Assembly (NCBI GenBank): GCA_037447655.1
Contig: JBBHKE010000354.1
Location: 265,569 to 329,568 of the forward strand
Origin: Zygnema cylindricum
Taxonomy: Eukaryota > Streptophyta > Zygnematophyceae > Zygnematales > Zygnemataceae
DNA: 64,000 nucleotides
Reading direction: 5' to 3'
Below the pieces are notes generated by a model. It saw only the letters and a list, made by a program, of their open reading frames with translations. It was not told where the DNA came from and searched no databases. The translations under genes and the position numbers were made by a program. Below are positions 23,350-34,351 of the stretch, one piece after another. Within the stretch, counting starts at the first letter, position 1. Each line of letters begins with the position of its first letter.

Positions 23350-23965
23350 ATTGGCCGAGTAATATGACGCGAAATTGGGCGGCAAAGATGTTAGGCGATC
23401 GCCACAGAAGGAAAAAATGAAATCGTTCGAAAGTGGTAGAGTCGATTATGGAAGAACGGCGGGACGGATGGATCTGATTTGCCGGCTATTATAAAGGGTT
23501 CTGAATTTTTTTTTTTTTGAGTAACTGCACACCAAATTTGGCGCCGGGTACACAAAAAACACGAAAAGAATGACATAACTTCTTAGTGGAAAGCCATGGC
23601 CGAAGCTTGTAGAAAGCCGTCGGCGAAAAAGCACGAGCTGATTTACACGGAGGATGACAGGAAGTACAGAAATCCTGATGGCGGGGTAAAAGAGCGCCAA
23701 ATTGAGCGGCAAAGGTGGGAGGAGATTGCCACGAAAAGAAAAAAAAAAGAAAACGGCTGAAACGAGCAGAGTCGATTATGGAAAAACGAGATAATGGATG
23801 GAATTTAATTTACCATTAATAGAAAGAATTTGAAAAAAGCTTTCGTTAGAGTACTTGCACGCCATATTTGGCGCCGGACACACGAAGAAAACGACGAAAA
23901 ACTCTAGCAGGAAGCCATGGCCGAAGCTTCTAAAAGGCCGCCGGACATAAAATCATCAAACCACC
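23350..23965. repeat. Tandem dimer with a period of about 327 bp
   Basis: GGCAAAG at 23381 and 23708, GTCGATTATGGAA, TTTGGCGCCGG, and GCCATGGCCGAAGCTT recur in the same order in both units. The units are clearly diverged. No coding function seen. Confidence 0.7.
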
Positions 23966-24152
23966 GCAAAAAAAAAAAAAAAAACCACCCAAACATATAG
24001 CGAGAAGCGGGTACTGTTCACCGGTGCGGGGCTTTCAATTCACGGTTTCGGGTTTTTGCTTTTACTTGTTCCCCTTTCGTCTTGCACGGTTGGACGACAA
24101 CTTTGTGGGCCCGATTTATTTGCGGACCTTCGACAAGTTATCTTCAGTTCTT

Positions 24153-25624
24153 ATGACATGTCATAAACGAAGAGCGTCTCGCTCTCCTTCCCCATCCTCT
24201 CCAACGCATCCGCGTGTACGGACCATCTCCTCAGGGTTGTCCCACCCTCTTGAACCGCCTCCTCCACCACCCACCGCCACACCCTCACCCCAACCCTTTA
24301 ACCCAAACGATCCCCTTGTTCCTGTGCCCTCGTCCGAATCTGGAGAGCACCATACCCTACCTTTCCCTACACCGCGGTATCGCCCTCCTCATCGGCGAGA
24401 GCAACCTCAAGACTTGTCTTTAACCCTCATATCCGACCGTCCTCTTCCTCCACCCCCATCGGAGAGCCCTTCTACCCCTCCTCCAACCAACCCACCCTTA
24501 GGTTTCCCCCATGTACCAATTTTGTCGTCCCATCCCCCCCACACAAACATCATACCTCCCTCTCAAGTCCATATTTCTACAGCCCCTCATTCAACCCATT
24601 CTTCTCATCATTCCCCTTCGCCTGTCCACCCTTCCTCTAGCACCCCTACATCTCGGGTCCCTTGTCCGAGTTGTGGGAAGCCTTACGCTCAAGGTGCGGG
24701 TTTAGAGCGACATGTAAAAGCGTGTTCCAAGATCGCTCCAACCCCTTCTAATGCACAAGACGATACGAATGCTCCCCCCCTCCAACGCCACCCATCTCAC
24801 CACGATTGGGATTTTGTCCGAAATCTTAACGTTATGGGATGTTACCATTTGGGTTACCCCAGATCGCGGCCTTATTCGCGTATTCCTCCTCATCTTCGAG
24901 AAATCGTTCAAGCTGCGTTTCGGTTCCCGCTTGGGCTTTTGGCTGATGATATCAATAATCTTGCTGCATGGCATCTTTTCCTTTTGTTTCCCCTTTAGGT
25001 TTTGATTCTACCTCCCCGTGGAGGTGCTAGCGGGGCACGAGAGACAAGGTCACGCTGCCAACGTTTTCTTCGTGGAGATTGGGAATCAACAAGAACACAC
25101 AGAACGCGTAATTGGCATTTCTATGATGCCTCTTTGCCGCCAAGCTCCACTTCCAACTTCTACGGCTCGCATGCGGCGGGCTGTGCACCTTGGTCGATGT
25201 GGTGAGCTCTCTCGTGCTGCCTGTGCACTACGACCTTACTCAACGTCTCCCACAACAACGACGACTATTGAAGCCCTGCGAGACCTTCATCCTGTGGCAC
25301 CGGCTGACATTTTATCATTTGTTGATTCATATGAACCTTTAAAACCCTTTGACCTTGACCAAGATGCCTTTAGTATAGCTCTAGTTCGGTCCCCTCATCT
25401 CTCAGCCGGGGGACCATCGGGGATGGTTTATGAGCTTTTTCGCGATCTATTCCCTCCAGAAAATCCATCACAAGGTTTTGATTTGTTGTTCAGAGTTGCT
25501 TCTGAATTAGCTCGGGGTCTTGTGCCACCTACTATAGTCCCACTTCTCGCAGCGGCACGTCTTGCCGCTGTCTCAAAGCTTGCTGGTGGTGTTCAACCGA
25601 TTGCTGTAGGGGAAGTGTTATATC
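24153..25624 (+). pseudogene. Non-LTR retrotransposon, 5' part (zinc finger and start of reverse transcriptase)
   Basis: The frame from about 24153 encodes a Pro/Ser-rich region, then a zinc finger CX2CX12HX3C (CPSCGKPYAQ..., near 24663-24725). A frameshift near 24990-25020 moves to the frame ending at 25656. That second frame holds the region leading into the reverse transcriptase, with ELSRAACAL, LSAGGPSGMVYE, LAAARLAAVSK and QPIAVGE. This order is usual for LINE-type elements found in algae and oomycetes. The frame is cut at 25624 by Copia-1 and resumes at 29982, flanked by a 5-bp duplication. An upstream ATG at 24024 is in frame, but I prefer 24153 because the sequence before it is not Pro/Ser-rich like the rest. 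Confidence 0.8.
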
Positions 25625-26801
25625 TGTTGATATTTGTGTATTTTCTTGGTCTGTAAATAGGATAGAAAAAGGCAGAGGCAGTTTGCCTGTAACTCCCCTC
25701 TCCAAGCCTCCACACTTGTTGTAGTCACTAAAGGCTGGATACGGAGCTAGAGCCATGGCTGCCTAAGCTCTCTAGAGAAGACATGGGGTAAATTAGGTAG
25801 ACTTACCAAAAGTTAGTTGACGGACCCAGGAATTGATCTTGGTAGCTGCCGTTTGTCAGTCAATCATAGCCGGTAGCTTTCACCGTTTAGTCTAGCGCTA
25901 GTATTAAGACATATAAAGTTTGATAATTATTTAATTAGTTACACGTAGACTTTATCATTTAACTGGAAATATATACGTAGTGCATAGATACAGTTATATA
26001 AAGTACGACATACGATACAGTTACGAAATAAATACCGCACATTTTGTTTGACATCAAAAAGAATACCGTGCAAGTATTTATGACGGCTACGATTGAAATC
26101 CGGATTTGATTGGACGGCTGCGAAGGATGCCGAGATCGCGGAATAGGATTTTGGCGGTTTGCAATCACCACCACATCGAATGACACGTGGCAAAACCACA
26201 TTAGATTGCGGCAACTCCGGGGATTACGGAAACGAATCCCGATATGACATGTGTCGACATTTTGGCCATGTCGTACGATGGCCGTACAGAAAAGTACACC
26301 GGCACCTGTACTTTTCTGTACGACACAGTATTTTAACTGGTGCCGTATTTCAGTAGATAGAGTTTTAGAGGGGGAATAAGACTTAGAAAATTTTGGGTAG
26401 GTAGCTGCCTCTCCTAGAGAGCACCTTGTATAAATGGCAAACTTTGGCCAGCCATAACTATCAATTTACTTGACCATTTTCAGTGATTCTTTTTGCTGCA
26501 AACTCAGGGGAGTCCATACTACACAAAGGTGTAATCGGTCAGAGTTTTTTCCTACCAGGGTGGCTGCATTTCTAAGGGAAAGTGAAAGTGGGTGAATGTG
26601 TCCAAAACTCATATTCTATTTGCATTCTGTGGTGGAACTGAGCATACAGAAAGTCTTATTTCACAGGGGTGAAGCTATAATGGGTTTGTGATTGTCAAAG
26701 GGTCAGTCATTTGGGTTTATATCAACTTGGAGTTGGCACTATCTAGATAAGCTTCTTTTGAATCTGCGATTTCTGTGAGCAATAGAGCACACAGAGTTTC
26801 A
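25625..26801 (+). repeat. Copia-1 5' LTR
   Basis: It starts TGTTGATATTTGTG and ends GAGTTTCA. By eye about 92 percent identical to the 3' LTR over the first 170 bases and closer afterwards. It contains the antisense tRNA-like module. The gag start codon position near its end is ATA here but ATG in the 3' LTR. Confidence 0.9.
25819..25895 (-). other. tRNA-like module in Copia-1 5' LTR
   Basis: On the minus strand an A-box-like ACGGTGAAAGCTACCGGCTA precedes a B-box-like AAGATCAATTCCTGGGTCC. It is antisense to the element. The other LTR carries a better preserved version. Confidence 0.5.
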
Positions 26802-26813
26802 GGTTATGGGCCC
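26802..26813 (+). promoter_or_regulatory. Primer-binding site, Copia-1 (initiator tRNA-Met anticodon half)
   Basis: GGTTATGGGCCC directly abuts the 5' LTR. It is complementary to the CCCAT anticodon loop region of initiator tRNA-Met, the half-tRNA priming known from Drosophila copia. In frame it encodes V-M-G-P of gag. Confidence 0.8.
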
Positions 26814-27874
26814 ACCATCTAGGGTGCCTATGTTCGATGGAACAGACTTCCTTATTGGGAGTTTACTATGGAGGGATTTCTTTTCGAGAAGCACTTATGG
26901 TGAATTGTTTCGGGACAAGTGAGATGTCCACCACCTGGCTTTGGAGGAGCTTACTATGGAGAATCAGCTGAGGCTGCACAAAATATCAACCGGAGTTCAA
27001 ATGCAACGGAAGGTGAAGGGAAAAACCGTATGTGGATGGGGAAAAATGGGAGAAGGGAAAAGGAACACCGATGGTGAGGGGAGCTAAGCTCTCGACTATG
27101 GTTCCATTTGTAGGGATTAAAACTGAAGAAAATGACAGAAAAATATGGGAATACAAAAACACTATAGCAAAGCATCTCATACTTAGAAACGTGTATAAGT
27201 CCATAGCTATCACTCATATAAACTTAATGAAGTCTTCAAAGATATGGGAAGCACTTAGTCAGATTTATAAGAGTAAGTCTATTCAGAGGCAGCAATTAGT
27301 AAACCAAGAAATAGATGCCTATGATTATAAAGCCGGTTGCATGATAGAGTTTTGCAATGATATTGCTGCGCTATATGTTGAGCTTGCTAGTGCGGGATAT
27401 GTAGAATCTGAGGAGAGGAAGATTAATACACTACTGATGTAACTCCCAGATGAGTACGAAAACATCATTTATCGTATGCAGGCAATGGATGGCTCCTCAT
27501 GGACTTGGAGCTTTACCATGGGGATAATTCTTGTGAGGGAAAGCACTTTGGAGCTTCGTAGGGGAAGTGACAGGGTGAATGCATTTATAGCTGGCGGTGA
27601 TTGGCGGAAGCGTGATGAGAGGAACGACGATGATTGGCGGAAGCGTGATGAGAGGAACGGTGGTGACGAGCGAAAGCGTGATGAGGGGAAAAAAGACAAA
27701 GGTAAACCTTATCGGAACTTTGGTGGAAAGAGAGGGAGAAGAAAAAAAAGTGGATCTTCGAAAAAAGGGGTTTGCTTCTTTTGTAGGGAACCGGTTCACT
27801 ATATGGAGGAATGCCCTTGTTTGGAAAAACTTAGAAGTTGGAATGTGGATGAAAGAAGAGGAGAAAGAGGATGA
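26802..27874 (+). pseudogene. Copia-1 gag
   Basis: The frame begins VMGPPSRVPMFDGTDF, the gag opening shared by all copia elements here, and contains IWEYKNTIAKHLILRN and LPDEYENIIYRM. A zinc knuckle CFFCREPVHYMEEC (CX2CX4HX4C, about 27772-27814) lies near the end. Two stops (about 26920 and 27440) and frame changes break it. A run of WRKRDERN repeats (27600-27690) precedes the knuckle. In the sister Copia-5 the same protein is recognisable. Confidence 0.8.
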
Positions 27875-28790
27875 AGATATTTTAGAGCTTCTTCGGATCA
27901 GTAGTATGGGGAAGAGAGAAAAAAACACAGAAATTTCACGAAAGCAACAATGTGCTTTTGGAGGTATAAGGGAAGTAAAGAGAGAGGAGGTACTTGAGGA
28001 TGTCGAGGAGTGTAGAGTGTATGACTTAGAAATGAGAAAGTCAAATCTAGGATCCATAAGTGAAAACGGGAAAGATGAAATTAATGACGATAATTTTATA
28101 GATAATAGGGAAACAGAAAACTGGTCGGAAAGGGAGACTTCAACGGATTTTGAGGAAAGGGGAGAAGTGAAACTCGAAGAGGTTTTAAATGATAGGGGAG
28201 AAGAGAAATATTTGATTAAAGGTTTAGGGGAGAAGAAATATTTATTGGGAATTAAAATAGAAAGTGATAGTGGAAAGAATTCCATGGGAGAGAGTGAGGG
28301 AAGTTCAGAAAATGGGGTAGTTATCATGGATAAAAATATGAGTACGGAAGATGTAGATCTTATGAGGAACTTAGTGGGGACTAGTGTTTTTTGGGAATAT
28401 TTGGAGGTGGATGGATTTGACGTCACTACTTGGTGTGATGTCGCTTGTGAAGATGTGCTTGTAAAAGGGTTATCATCCGGGTATATGTTGCAGATTGGAG
28501 ATGGGGCTGGCTGTTTCGATTGCAAGAGAGAAATCGGGTTGTGTGTGGATGAAAAAGTGATGAGGTGGATAAAATCTTTGCTCGGGGTTATGAAAATTGG
28601 GATGCTTGATAAAATATGTGATCATCAAGATCGAATGTTTATTTCAGCTCATCTAATGGACCTTTTAAAATGTGAGGGTATTGTCATAAAGGTTTATAAA
28701 AGGAAAAGGAAAAAGGAAAAGAAAAGAAAAAATTGGGAGGGAGTATTTTGGTTTTTTTTGTGTGTGGGAGTTGAAAGGAAAATAGACTAG
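27597..28790 (+). CDS. Copia-1 long frame made of pol remnants
   Basis: A 397-codon open frame. Its first part overlaps gag in another frame. From about residue 80 it matches the linker before copia protease (ISRKQQCAFGG). It then jumps past protease, integrase and most of reverse transcriptase to EKKYLLGIKIE (compare EAKYILGIQVE), then MSTEDVDLMRNLVG, and a shortened RNase H with TTWCD, GYMLQIGDG and VMRWIKSLLG. It ends in a Lys-rich tail. The catalytic YVDD, protease DSGAS and integrase residues are absent. Copia-5 has a colinear frame with the same deletions, so this is a family trait rather than decay of one copy. Function unknown. Confidence 0.65.
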   Translation: MIGGSVMRGTTMIGGSVMRGTVVTSESVMRGKKTKVNLIGTLVEREGEEKKVDLRKKGFASFVGNRFTIWRNALVWKNLEVGMWMKEEEKEDEDILELLRISSMGKREKNTEISRKQQCAFGGIREVKREEVLEDVEECRVYDLEMRKSNLGSISENGKDEINDDNFIDNRETENWSERETSTDFEERGEVKLEEVLNDRGEEKYLIKGLGEKKYLLGIKIESDSGKNSMGESEGSSENGVVIMDKNMSTEDVDLMRNLVGTSVFWEYLEVDGFDVTTWCDVACEDVLVKGLSSGYMLQIGDGAGCFDCKREIGLCVDEKVMRWIKSLLGVMKIGMLDKICDHQDRMFISAHLMDLLKCEGIVIKVYKRKRKKEKKRKNWEGVFWFFLCVGVERKID

Positions 28791-28803
28791 AAAATAAGGG
28801 GAG

Positions 28804-29981
28804 TGTTGATATTTGTGTATTTTCTAGGTCTGTAAATAGGATAGACAAAGGCAAAGGAAGTCTGCCTCTAACTCCCCTCTCCAAGCCCCCACACTTGTTG
28901 TAGTCACTGAAGGCTGGATAGGGAGCTAGAGCCATGGATGCCTAATCTCTCTAGAGAAGACAAGGGGTAAATTAGGTAGACTTACCAAAAGTTAGTTGAC
29001 GGACCCAGGAATTGATCCTGGTACCTACCGTCTATCAATCAATCATAGCCAGTAGCTTTAACCATTTAGTCTGGCGCTAGTATTAAGACATATAAGGTTT
29101 GATAATTATTTAATTAGTTACACGTAGACTTTATCATTTACCTGGAAATATATACGTAGTGCATAGATACAGTTATATAAAGTACGACGTACGATACAGT
29201 TACGAAATAAACACCGCGCATTTTGTTTGACATCAAAAAGAATACCGCGCAAGTATTTATGACGGCTACGATTGAAATCCGGATTTGATCAGACGGCCGC
29301 AAAGGATGCCGAGATCGCGGAATAGGATTTTGGCGGTTTGCGATCACCACCACATCGAATGACACGTGGCAAAACCACATTAGATTGCGGCAACTCCAGG
29401 GATTACAGAAACGAATCCTGATATGACATGTGTCGACATTTTGGCCATGTCGTACAATGGCCGTACAGAAAGTACACCGGCACCTGTACTTTTCTGTACG
29501 ACACAGTATTTTAATTGGTGCCGTACTTCAGTAGATAGAGTTTTAGAGAGGGAATAGGACTTAGAAAATTTTGGGTAGGTAGTTGCCTCTCCCAGAGAGC
29601 ACCTTGTATAAATGGCAAACTTTGGCCAGCCATAACTATCAATTTACTTGACCATTTTCAGTGATTCCTTTTGCTGCGGACTCAACGGAGTCCATGCTAC
29701 ACAGGGGTGTAGTCGGTCAGAGTTTTTGCCTGCCAAGGTGGCTACATTTCTAAGGGAAAGTCAAAGTGGGTGAATGTGTCTAAAACTTATATTCTAACTT
29801 TGCATTCTGTGGTGGAACTGAGTACACAGAAAGTCTTATTTCACAGGGGTGAAGCTATAATGGGTTTGTGATTGTCAAGGGGTCAGTCATTTGGGTTTAT
29901 ATCAACTTGGAGTCGGCACTATCTAGATAAGCTTCTTTTGGATCTGCGATTTCTATGGGCAATGGAGCACACAGAGTTTCA
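28804..29981 (+). repeat. Copia-1 3' LTR
   Basis: It is preceded by the polypurine tract AAAATAAGGGGAG (28791-28803) and ends GAGTTTCA before the ATATC duplication. Near its end it keeps ATGGAGCACACAGAGTTTCA, an in-frame gag start. Confidence 0.9.
28998..29075 (-). other. tRNA-like module in Copia-1 3' LTR
   Basis: Minus strand: AATGGTTAAAGCTACTGGCT (A-box-like) and, after about 30 bases, a T-arm-like CCAGG ATCAATT CCTGG stem-loop followed by GTCC. Antisense to the element. Confidence 0.55.
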
Positions 29982-31210
29982 ATATCGTCTCGTGGAAAAA
30001 TCAATGTGTTTACAACTTCAAGGTGCTTTCTAAGATCATTTTTCTCCATATCAATTTGGTGTCGCAACACGAGGGGGTTGTGAGGCTGTAGTCCACGGTT
30101 TACGAGCGATTCTTGACTTGCATCCGGATTAGGTCGTTCTCCAAGTCGACATTGCCAATGCCTTTAACACGGTTGATCGCAACGCCATTTTCCATGAGCT
30201 TCGACATGCGCCGTCTCCTTTTAACCAAATTTTCCCTTTTGTCCGTGCGTTTATCTCCAAACCCAACCTTTTACTTTATCCCATTAGAGGCCCATTGGGG
30301 GACGTTAACACTTTGAAATCAATATTTTGGGTACTCGCCAAGGTTACCCTCTAGGAGCCCGTTTGTTTGCCCTCGCTTACCTACAGGCTCTCAGAGCATC
30401 GGCTGCGGCTTTTCCAAATTCTTTGTTCCCTTTAGTTGCTGACGACACTCACATAGTCGGCCCGCTAGACAAAGTTGTTCCTGCCTTTCATTATTTTATA
30501 GAGCAATTTTCTAAAATTCACCTTTCTGTCAAATTCACCAAATATGTCGCATGGAGCCCGACTGGTCTTCCACCCGAATTCTCTCTCCCTTCAGGATTCC
30601 GTATTTCAACTCCTCAAGAGGGTATAAGGGCTTTAGGTTCTCCTATTGGAGCCCCTGATTTTGTTGACTAATTTTTTAAAGACGCTTTGTTTGATGACCT
30701 TTCTCATTGTGAGGAACTTCCCAAACTTCCAGATTCACAAGTTTGGTTTGCTATCTTAACACGTTGTATTGCCCAAGGCCCTTTGTACTTGGCCCGCACT
30801 TTACCCTCGAACCTTTCTTTCATTACTTCCCTTTCCGAATTTGATGATCGGCTCTTTGGCATTCTACATCTAATTGTCGGCCACGGTATCTTTGATCGGC
30901 CGGAAGGCCTCCTTGCTCGTAGACAAGCTGCTTTACCAGTCTCTTGCAAGGGTCATGGTTTGCGTCCTAGAGCCACCTTCGCACCATCCGCTTACCTAGG
31001 GAATTGGGCTTTAGTGACATGAATTATTACATTAAGGTTTTTGGTGGACGACACTCTTATTGTAGCTCATGCGGTCTCTCACGTCGACAAGGGTTTGCTC
31101 TCATTCCAACAAGCATTATTGTCCTCTGGAGTGCTTTTACCAGTTGAGGCCCAAGTTGAAGTTCTCGGGTTCCCTTCCCTCATCATTGGAATTCACTCAC
31201 GCGTGTAACA
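29982..31210 (+). pseudogene. Non-LTR retrotransposon, 3' part (reverse transcriptase core)
   Basis: It resumes the frame cut at 25624, after the ATATC duplication. QFGVATRGGCEAVVHGLRAI, then motif A VLQVDIANAFNTVDR (about 30131-30175), GTRQGYPLGARLFAL (30330), and motif C LVADDTHIVG (about 30433) are intact. Stops lie near 30128 and 30671, with a frame change between 30300 and 30330. The tail has GHGIFDRPEGLLARRQAALP and YLGNWAL and fades near 31020-31210, where Copia-6 begins. No endonuclease domain is recognised. Confidence 0.8.
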
Positions 31211-31216
31211 ACACAT

Positions 31217-31680
31217 TGAAATTCTGTGTCCTCCATTGGACTACAGAATTGAGGAAGCCTCTAGATAGTTTTTAACTAACCCACTTCAAGCCACAACCAC
31301 TGCTGCCCAAGAAGGCAAACGGACAGTCTGACTGCACCCTTGTGCAGCCTAGACTCCCCTGAATCCGTAGCAAAAAGAATCACTAAAAACGGCCAACCAG
31401 CCGATTAATTATGAAGTGGCAAAGATGCCAAGTTTATACAAAACACTCTAAGGGAGAGAGGTCCAAATTCTCTAAGTCTTAAACCCCTCTCACAACCCCT
31501 ATCTAATGACGTTCGAACCAATGAAATGAATGTAGGGTACAGAAAGGTACTACGGTCGATGTACTTTCTTTACGGCATGTGTACGACAAGTCCATTGAGT
31601 GGACGCGTGTCCACTTTTAACTAGTCCTTTTGTTATTCGGAATTTCCGCTACCGAATGTTATCTCTCCACATGTTGCCAG
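31217..31680 (-). repeat. Copia-6 3' LTR, first piece
   Basis: It aligns with 60460-60925, including CTCTAGATAGTTTTT, AAAAAGAATCACTAAAAA, and AGAAAGGTACTA. It ends in GCCAG, the duplication around Copia-2. Confidence 0.8.
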
Positions 31681-31772
31681 TGCAACTCTGAGACCTCCAT
31701 TGGCCCTCAGAGTAAGCAGGTCACACGAAGCCTCTAGGATAACCCTGACCCCTTTGCGTTTCAGCAAAAATA
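31681..31772 (-). repeat. Copia-2 3' LTR remnant (about 92 bp)
   Basis: It matches 34352-34443 base for base apart from a few changes, then similarity stops sharply at ...AAAAATAAC. The sequence beyond is Copia-2 coding sequence. Confidence 0.85.
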
Positions 31773-34351
31773 ACCACCACGACTTCCGCTTCGGTTGGAG
31801 TTGGCACCAGAGGTTCCATGGCTGAAGCCTCCTTGGTTTGATTTGTACCTGCAAGATCATCATCTTCTCGGAAACCTGGATAGTTAGGAAGCTCAAAGTC
31901 ATCAGAATTTTCTGACTCAAATCTCATTTTGATTGTCTTTGTATGCTTAAAGGGATCTATAGATTTCCCTTCATCCATGACCGCTAGATGCTTTACTAGG
32001 ATTATATCTTCTCTCTTGAGATCATAGACTTTATATCCTTTTACATCTTCATCATATCATAGCAGATATCCTGGTTTTCCTTTCGGATCTAGTTTCCAAT
32101 TTGACCAACCTGTGTATAGGCTGAATACTTGACTACCGAAAACCTTTAAGTGTGAAACATCTGGTTTTCGGCTGGTCCATCTTTCATAAGGAGTTTGGCC
32201 TTTTACTGCCAAGGTAAGAACTCTATTCTTGAGATAATTTGCACAGTTCATAGCATCGGCCCAAAATCTCCTTCTAATTTTCTTATCTGAGAGCATACTT
32301 CGGCACTATCACTTAGAGTTCTATTTAACCTCTCGGCTACACCATTCTGCTCAGGATTTTCAAGAACTGTCTTTTGGTGTTGCACTCCATCTTCTCTCAT
32401 AAAATCCTCAAACTGATTGGAGGTATACCCTCCCCCATTATCACTCCTTACTCTCTTAATAGGGGTTCCATAGAGTTTCTCACTCCATGCCTTATTTTTC
32501 TTAAAAACTTGTGAGGCCTCTGATTTGTTTTTCAAAAAATACACCCTACAGTATCGAGACCAATCGTCAATGATTGTTATCATAAACCTTTTACCACTGG
32601 GTGAGGGCACTTTGGGCGGTCCCCAAATATCTGTGTGTACCAAGTTTAACACTTTTTCCCCTTTATAAGTGGCTTCCTTTGGGAAGGGTAATCTGTGTGC
32701 TTTACCTTGAGCAAAACCACTACAGTCACTAAGGTTTTCACTTTCTGTGAACTGAATTCCTTCCACTATTCCCAATTTTTTCATTTCTTTCAACTTATCT
32801 AAATGCACATGTCCAAGCGTCTCATGCCACAACATAATATCATGAACACCAACATAGTAAAGTTTCTTCTTTTCATTGCTTAAAATCAGCCTAAACACCC
32901 TTTGGCTACCTTTTTCAGCAGTGAAATAAACTTCCTCCTCAAAGCTAGCAGTAAAGGTTCCCTTCCTAGTGCTAGTCTCAAAACCCTTATCATCTAACAC
33001 AAATGTTGAGATGAGGTTTTTGTTTAACTCTGGAATAAACAGTACATCAGAGAATGTCACTATGGATGTCTTTCCCTCCACTTAGACTTTCAGATCTACC
33101 GATCTTACCACAGTAGTAGTGACTACCCTCCCATCCCCATACTCTATCTCTACGGTGGGAATCTTTCTCATCTTACTGAACAGGATTTTATCCTTACACA
33201 TGTGCATGGAGGCATCAGAATCCACAATCCAACCTCTTTCACCTTTCAAACCTCCAAACGCACACTTCTACTTTCGAGGAATTTTGACCTTGGTCTTTGC
33301 CTCCAACTCCTCATCCAGCAAGAGCTCACCATCATCGTCCTCGGATTCCTCCTCGTGTACGTGAGTCATAAGAGCCTTTTTCTTTCCTCTTGGAGGTCCA
33401 CCGAACTGCCCCTCCTTTAACCAAATTTCGGTTAGCTTAGTGCACTCCGCCATATAGTGCTCAAGTTTCTTACAAAAATGACACAAACCCTTGGGAGCCC
33501 TTGGTCCAAACTCTTCGGGCTAATTTTTCTGCCCCCCTCCTCTCCATAATTCCCGACCGGTTTCCTAGAATCGTTGTTCCTCCAGTCGGTCCCAGCTGCC
33601 AAAGCTTGCCCAATCTTTCCTCCCCTTCAGATCTCAATCGTGTTCTCCCAAACGAGAATCATCCCTACCAGTGAATTCCATATCCACCTTCAGTCTGGCA
33701 AGTCCTGCACACGGTTGACTATGTTCTGGAACTCATTTGGTAACTTCATGAGCTAACAGTTAACATTCATCTTTTCAGTTTGAACCTGTCTAGCAGTGCC
33801 TAGCTCCATGAAAAGTGTTGCGAGCTCATTGCAAAAATCCAACATCTTCCCCCTCTTGTATAGACATGCGTTAATTTTCTGATCAGCCAACTGATGTTAC
33901 TGAATCGTACCTCTTCGGTACATCTCTATTTGAGCCACCCAAAGATCGGATGCCCTCTCAACTTGCAGATGAGGAGATGCCAGCCCTTGAGTAAGATGGC
34001 AGAGGATGAAGTGCTTTGCCGCCATATTGTTGTAGTCTTAGGTATCGGTATCATGCTCCTCGTTCCTTGGAATAGGTGACATGAATGCCTATTGGTGTGA
34101 CCATCTCTTTCTCTTTTCCTTTGTCCACCACCTCCCCTTCCTTTGTCTCCTCCGTTTGAGATGGATCTGCATCTCTGGTGAATCTGCTTTCTGTAAACCC
34201 TGGCGGGATCCCAAGACTGGATGGACGCCTCACCCGTCCACTCACTATTCCCCAAAACCGTTTCTCACATAGATCTCCTGTCATCATACTTTCCCAGTAT
34301 ATGAAGCCGGTTATATTGAAGATGGGCACCATAGAGGGTGGGCCCATAACC
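31773..34351 (-). pseudogene. Copia-2 gag-protease-integrase
   Basis: Gag opens within the LTR (MEVSKLQVMGPP, start 34371). The zinc knuckle CHFCKKLEHYMAEC (about 33443-33484) is intact. The protease site reads VDSDASMHMC, with Asp where Gly is expected. Integrase (32248-33081) keeps its zinc-binding HETLGHVH...CSG region in altered form, HTDIWGP, RSDNGGGYTSNQF and ENPEQNGVAERLNRT, so the D-D-E residues are visible. Frame breaks near 33081, 32290 and 32060 disrupt it. The end at 31773-31978 (FESENSDDFELPNYPGF) is the linker before the missing reverse transcriptase. Confidence 0.8.
34340..34351 (-). promoter_or_regulatory. Primer-binding site, Copia-2
   Basis: GGTTATGGGCCC on the minus strand directly after the 5' LTR. 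Same half-tRNA-Met site as in the other elements and in frame with gag. Confidence 0.8.

Larger units (their letters stand above)
25625..29981 (+). mobile_element. Copia-1: non-autonomous copia element, 4357 bp
   Basis: It has two LTRs of 1177 and 1178 bp, TG...CA ends, and the duplication ATATC on both sides (25620-25624 and 29982-29986). The interior has the half-tRNA primer site, a gag region with a zinc knuckle, and then a shrunken pol-derived frame. It lacks protease, integrase and most of reverse transcriptase. It interrupts the reverse-transcriptase frame of the non-LTR element. A sister copy, Copia-5, has the same internal structure. Confidence 0.9.

Noticed and set aside
27497-28525. 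342-codon minus-strand frame in Copia-1
   Set aside because: Shadow of the acidic plus-strand frame; Ser/Phe/Pro-rich without homology to copia proteins.
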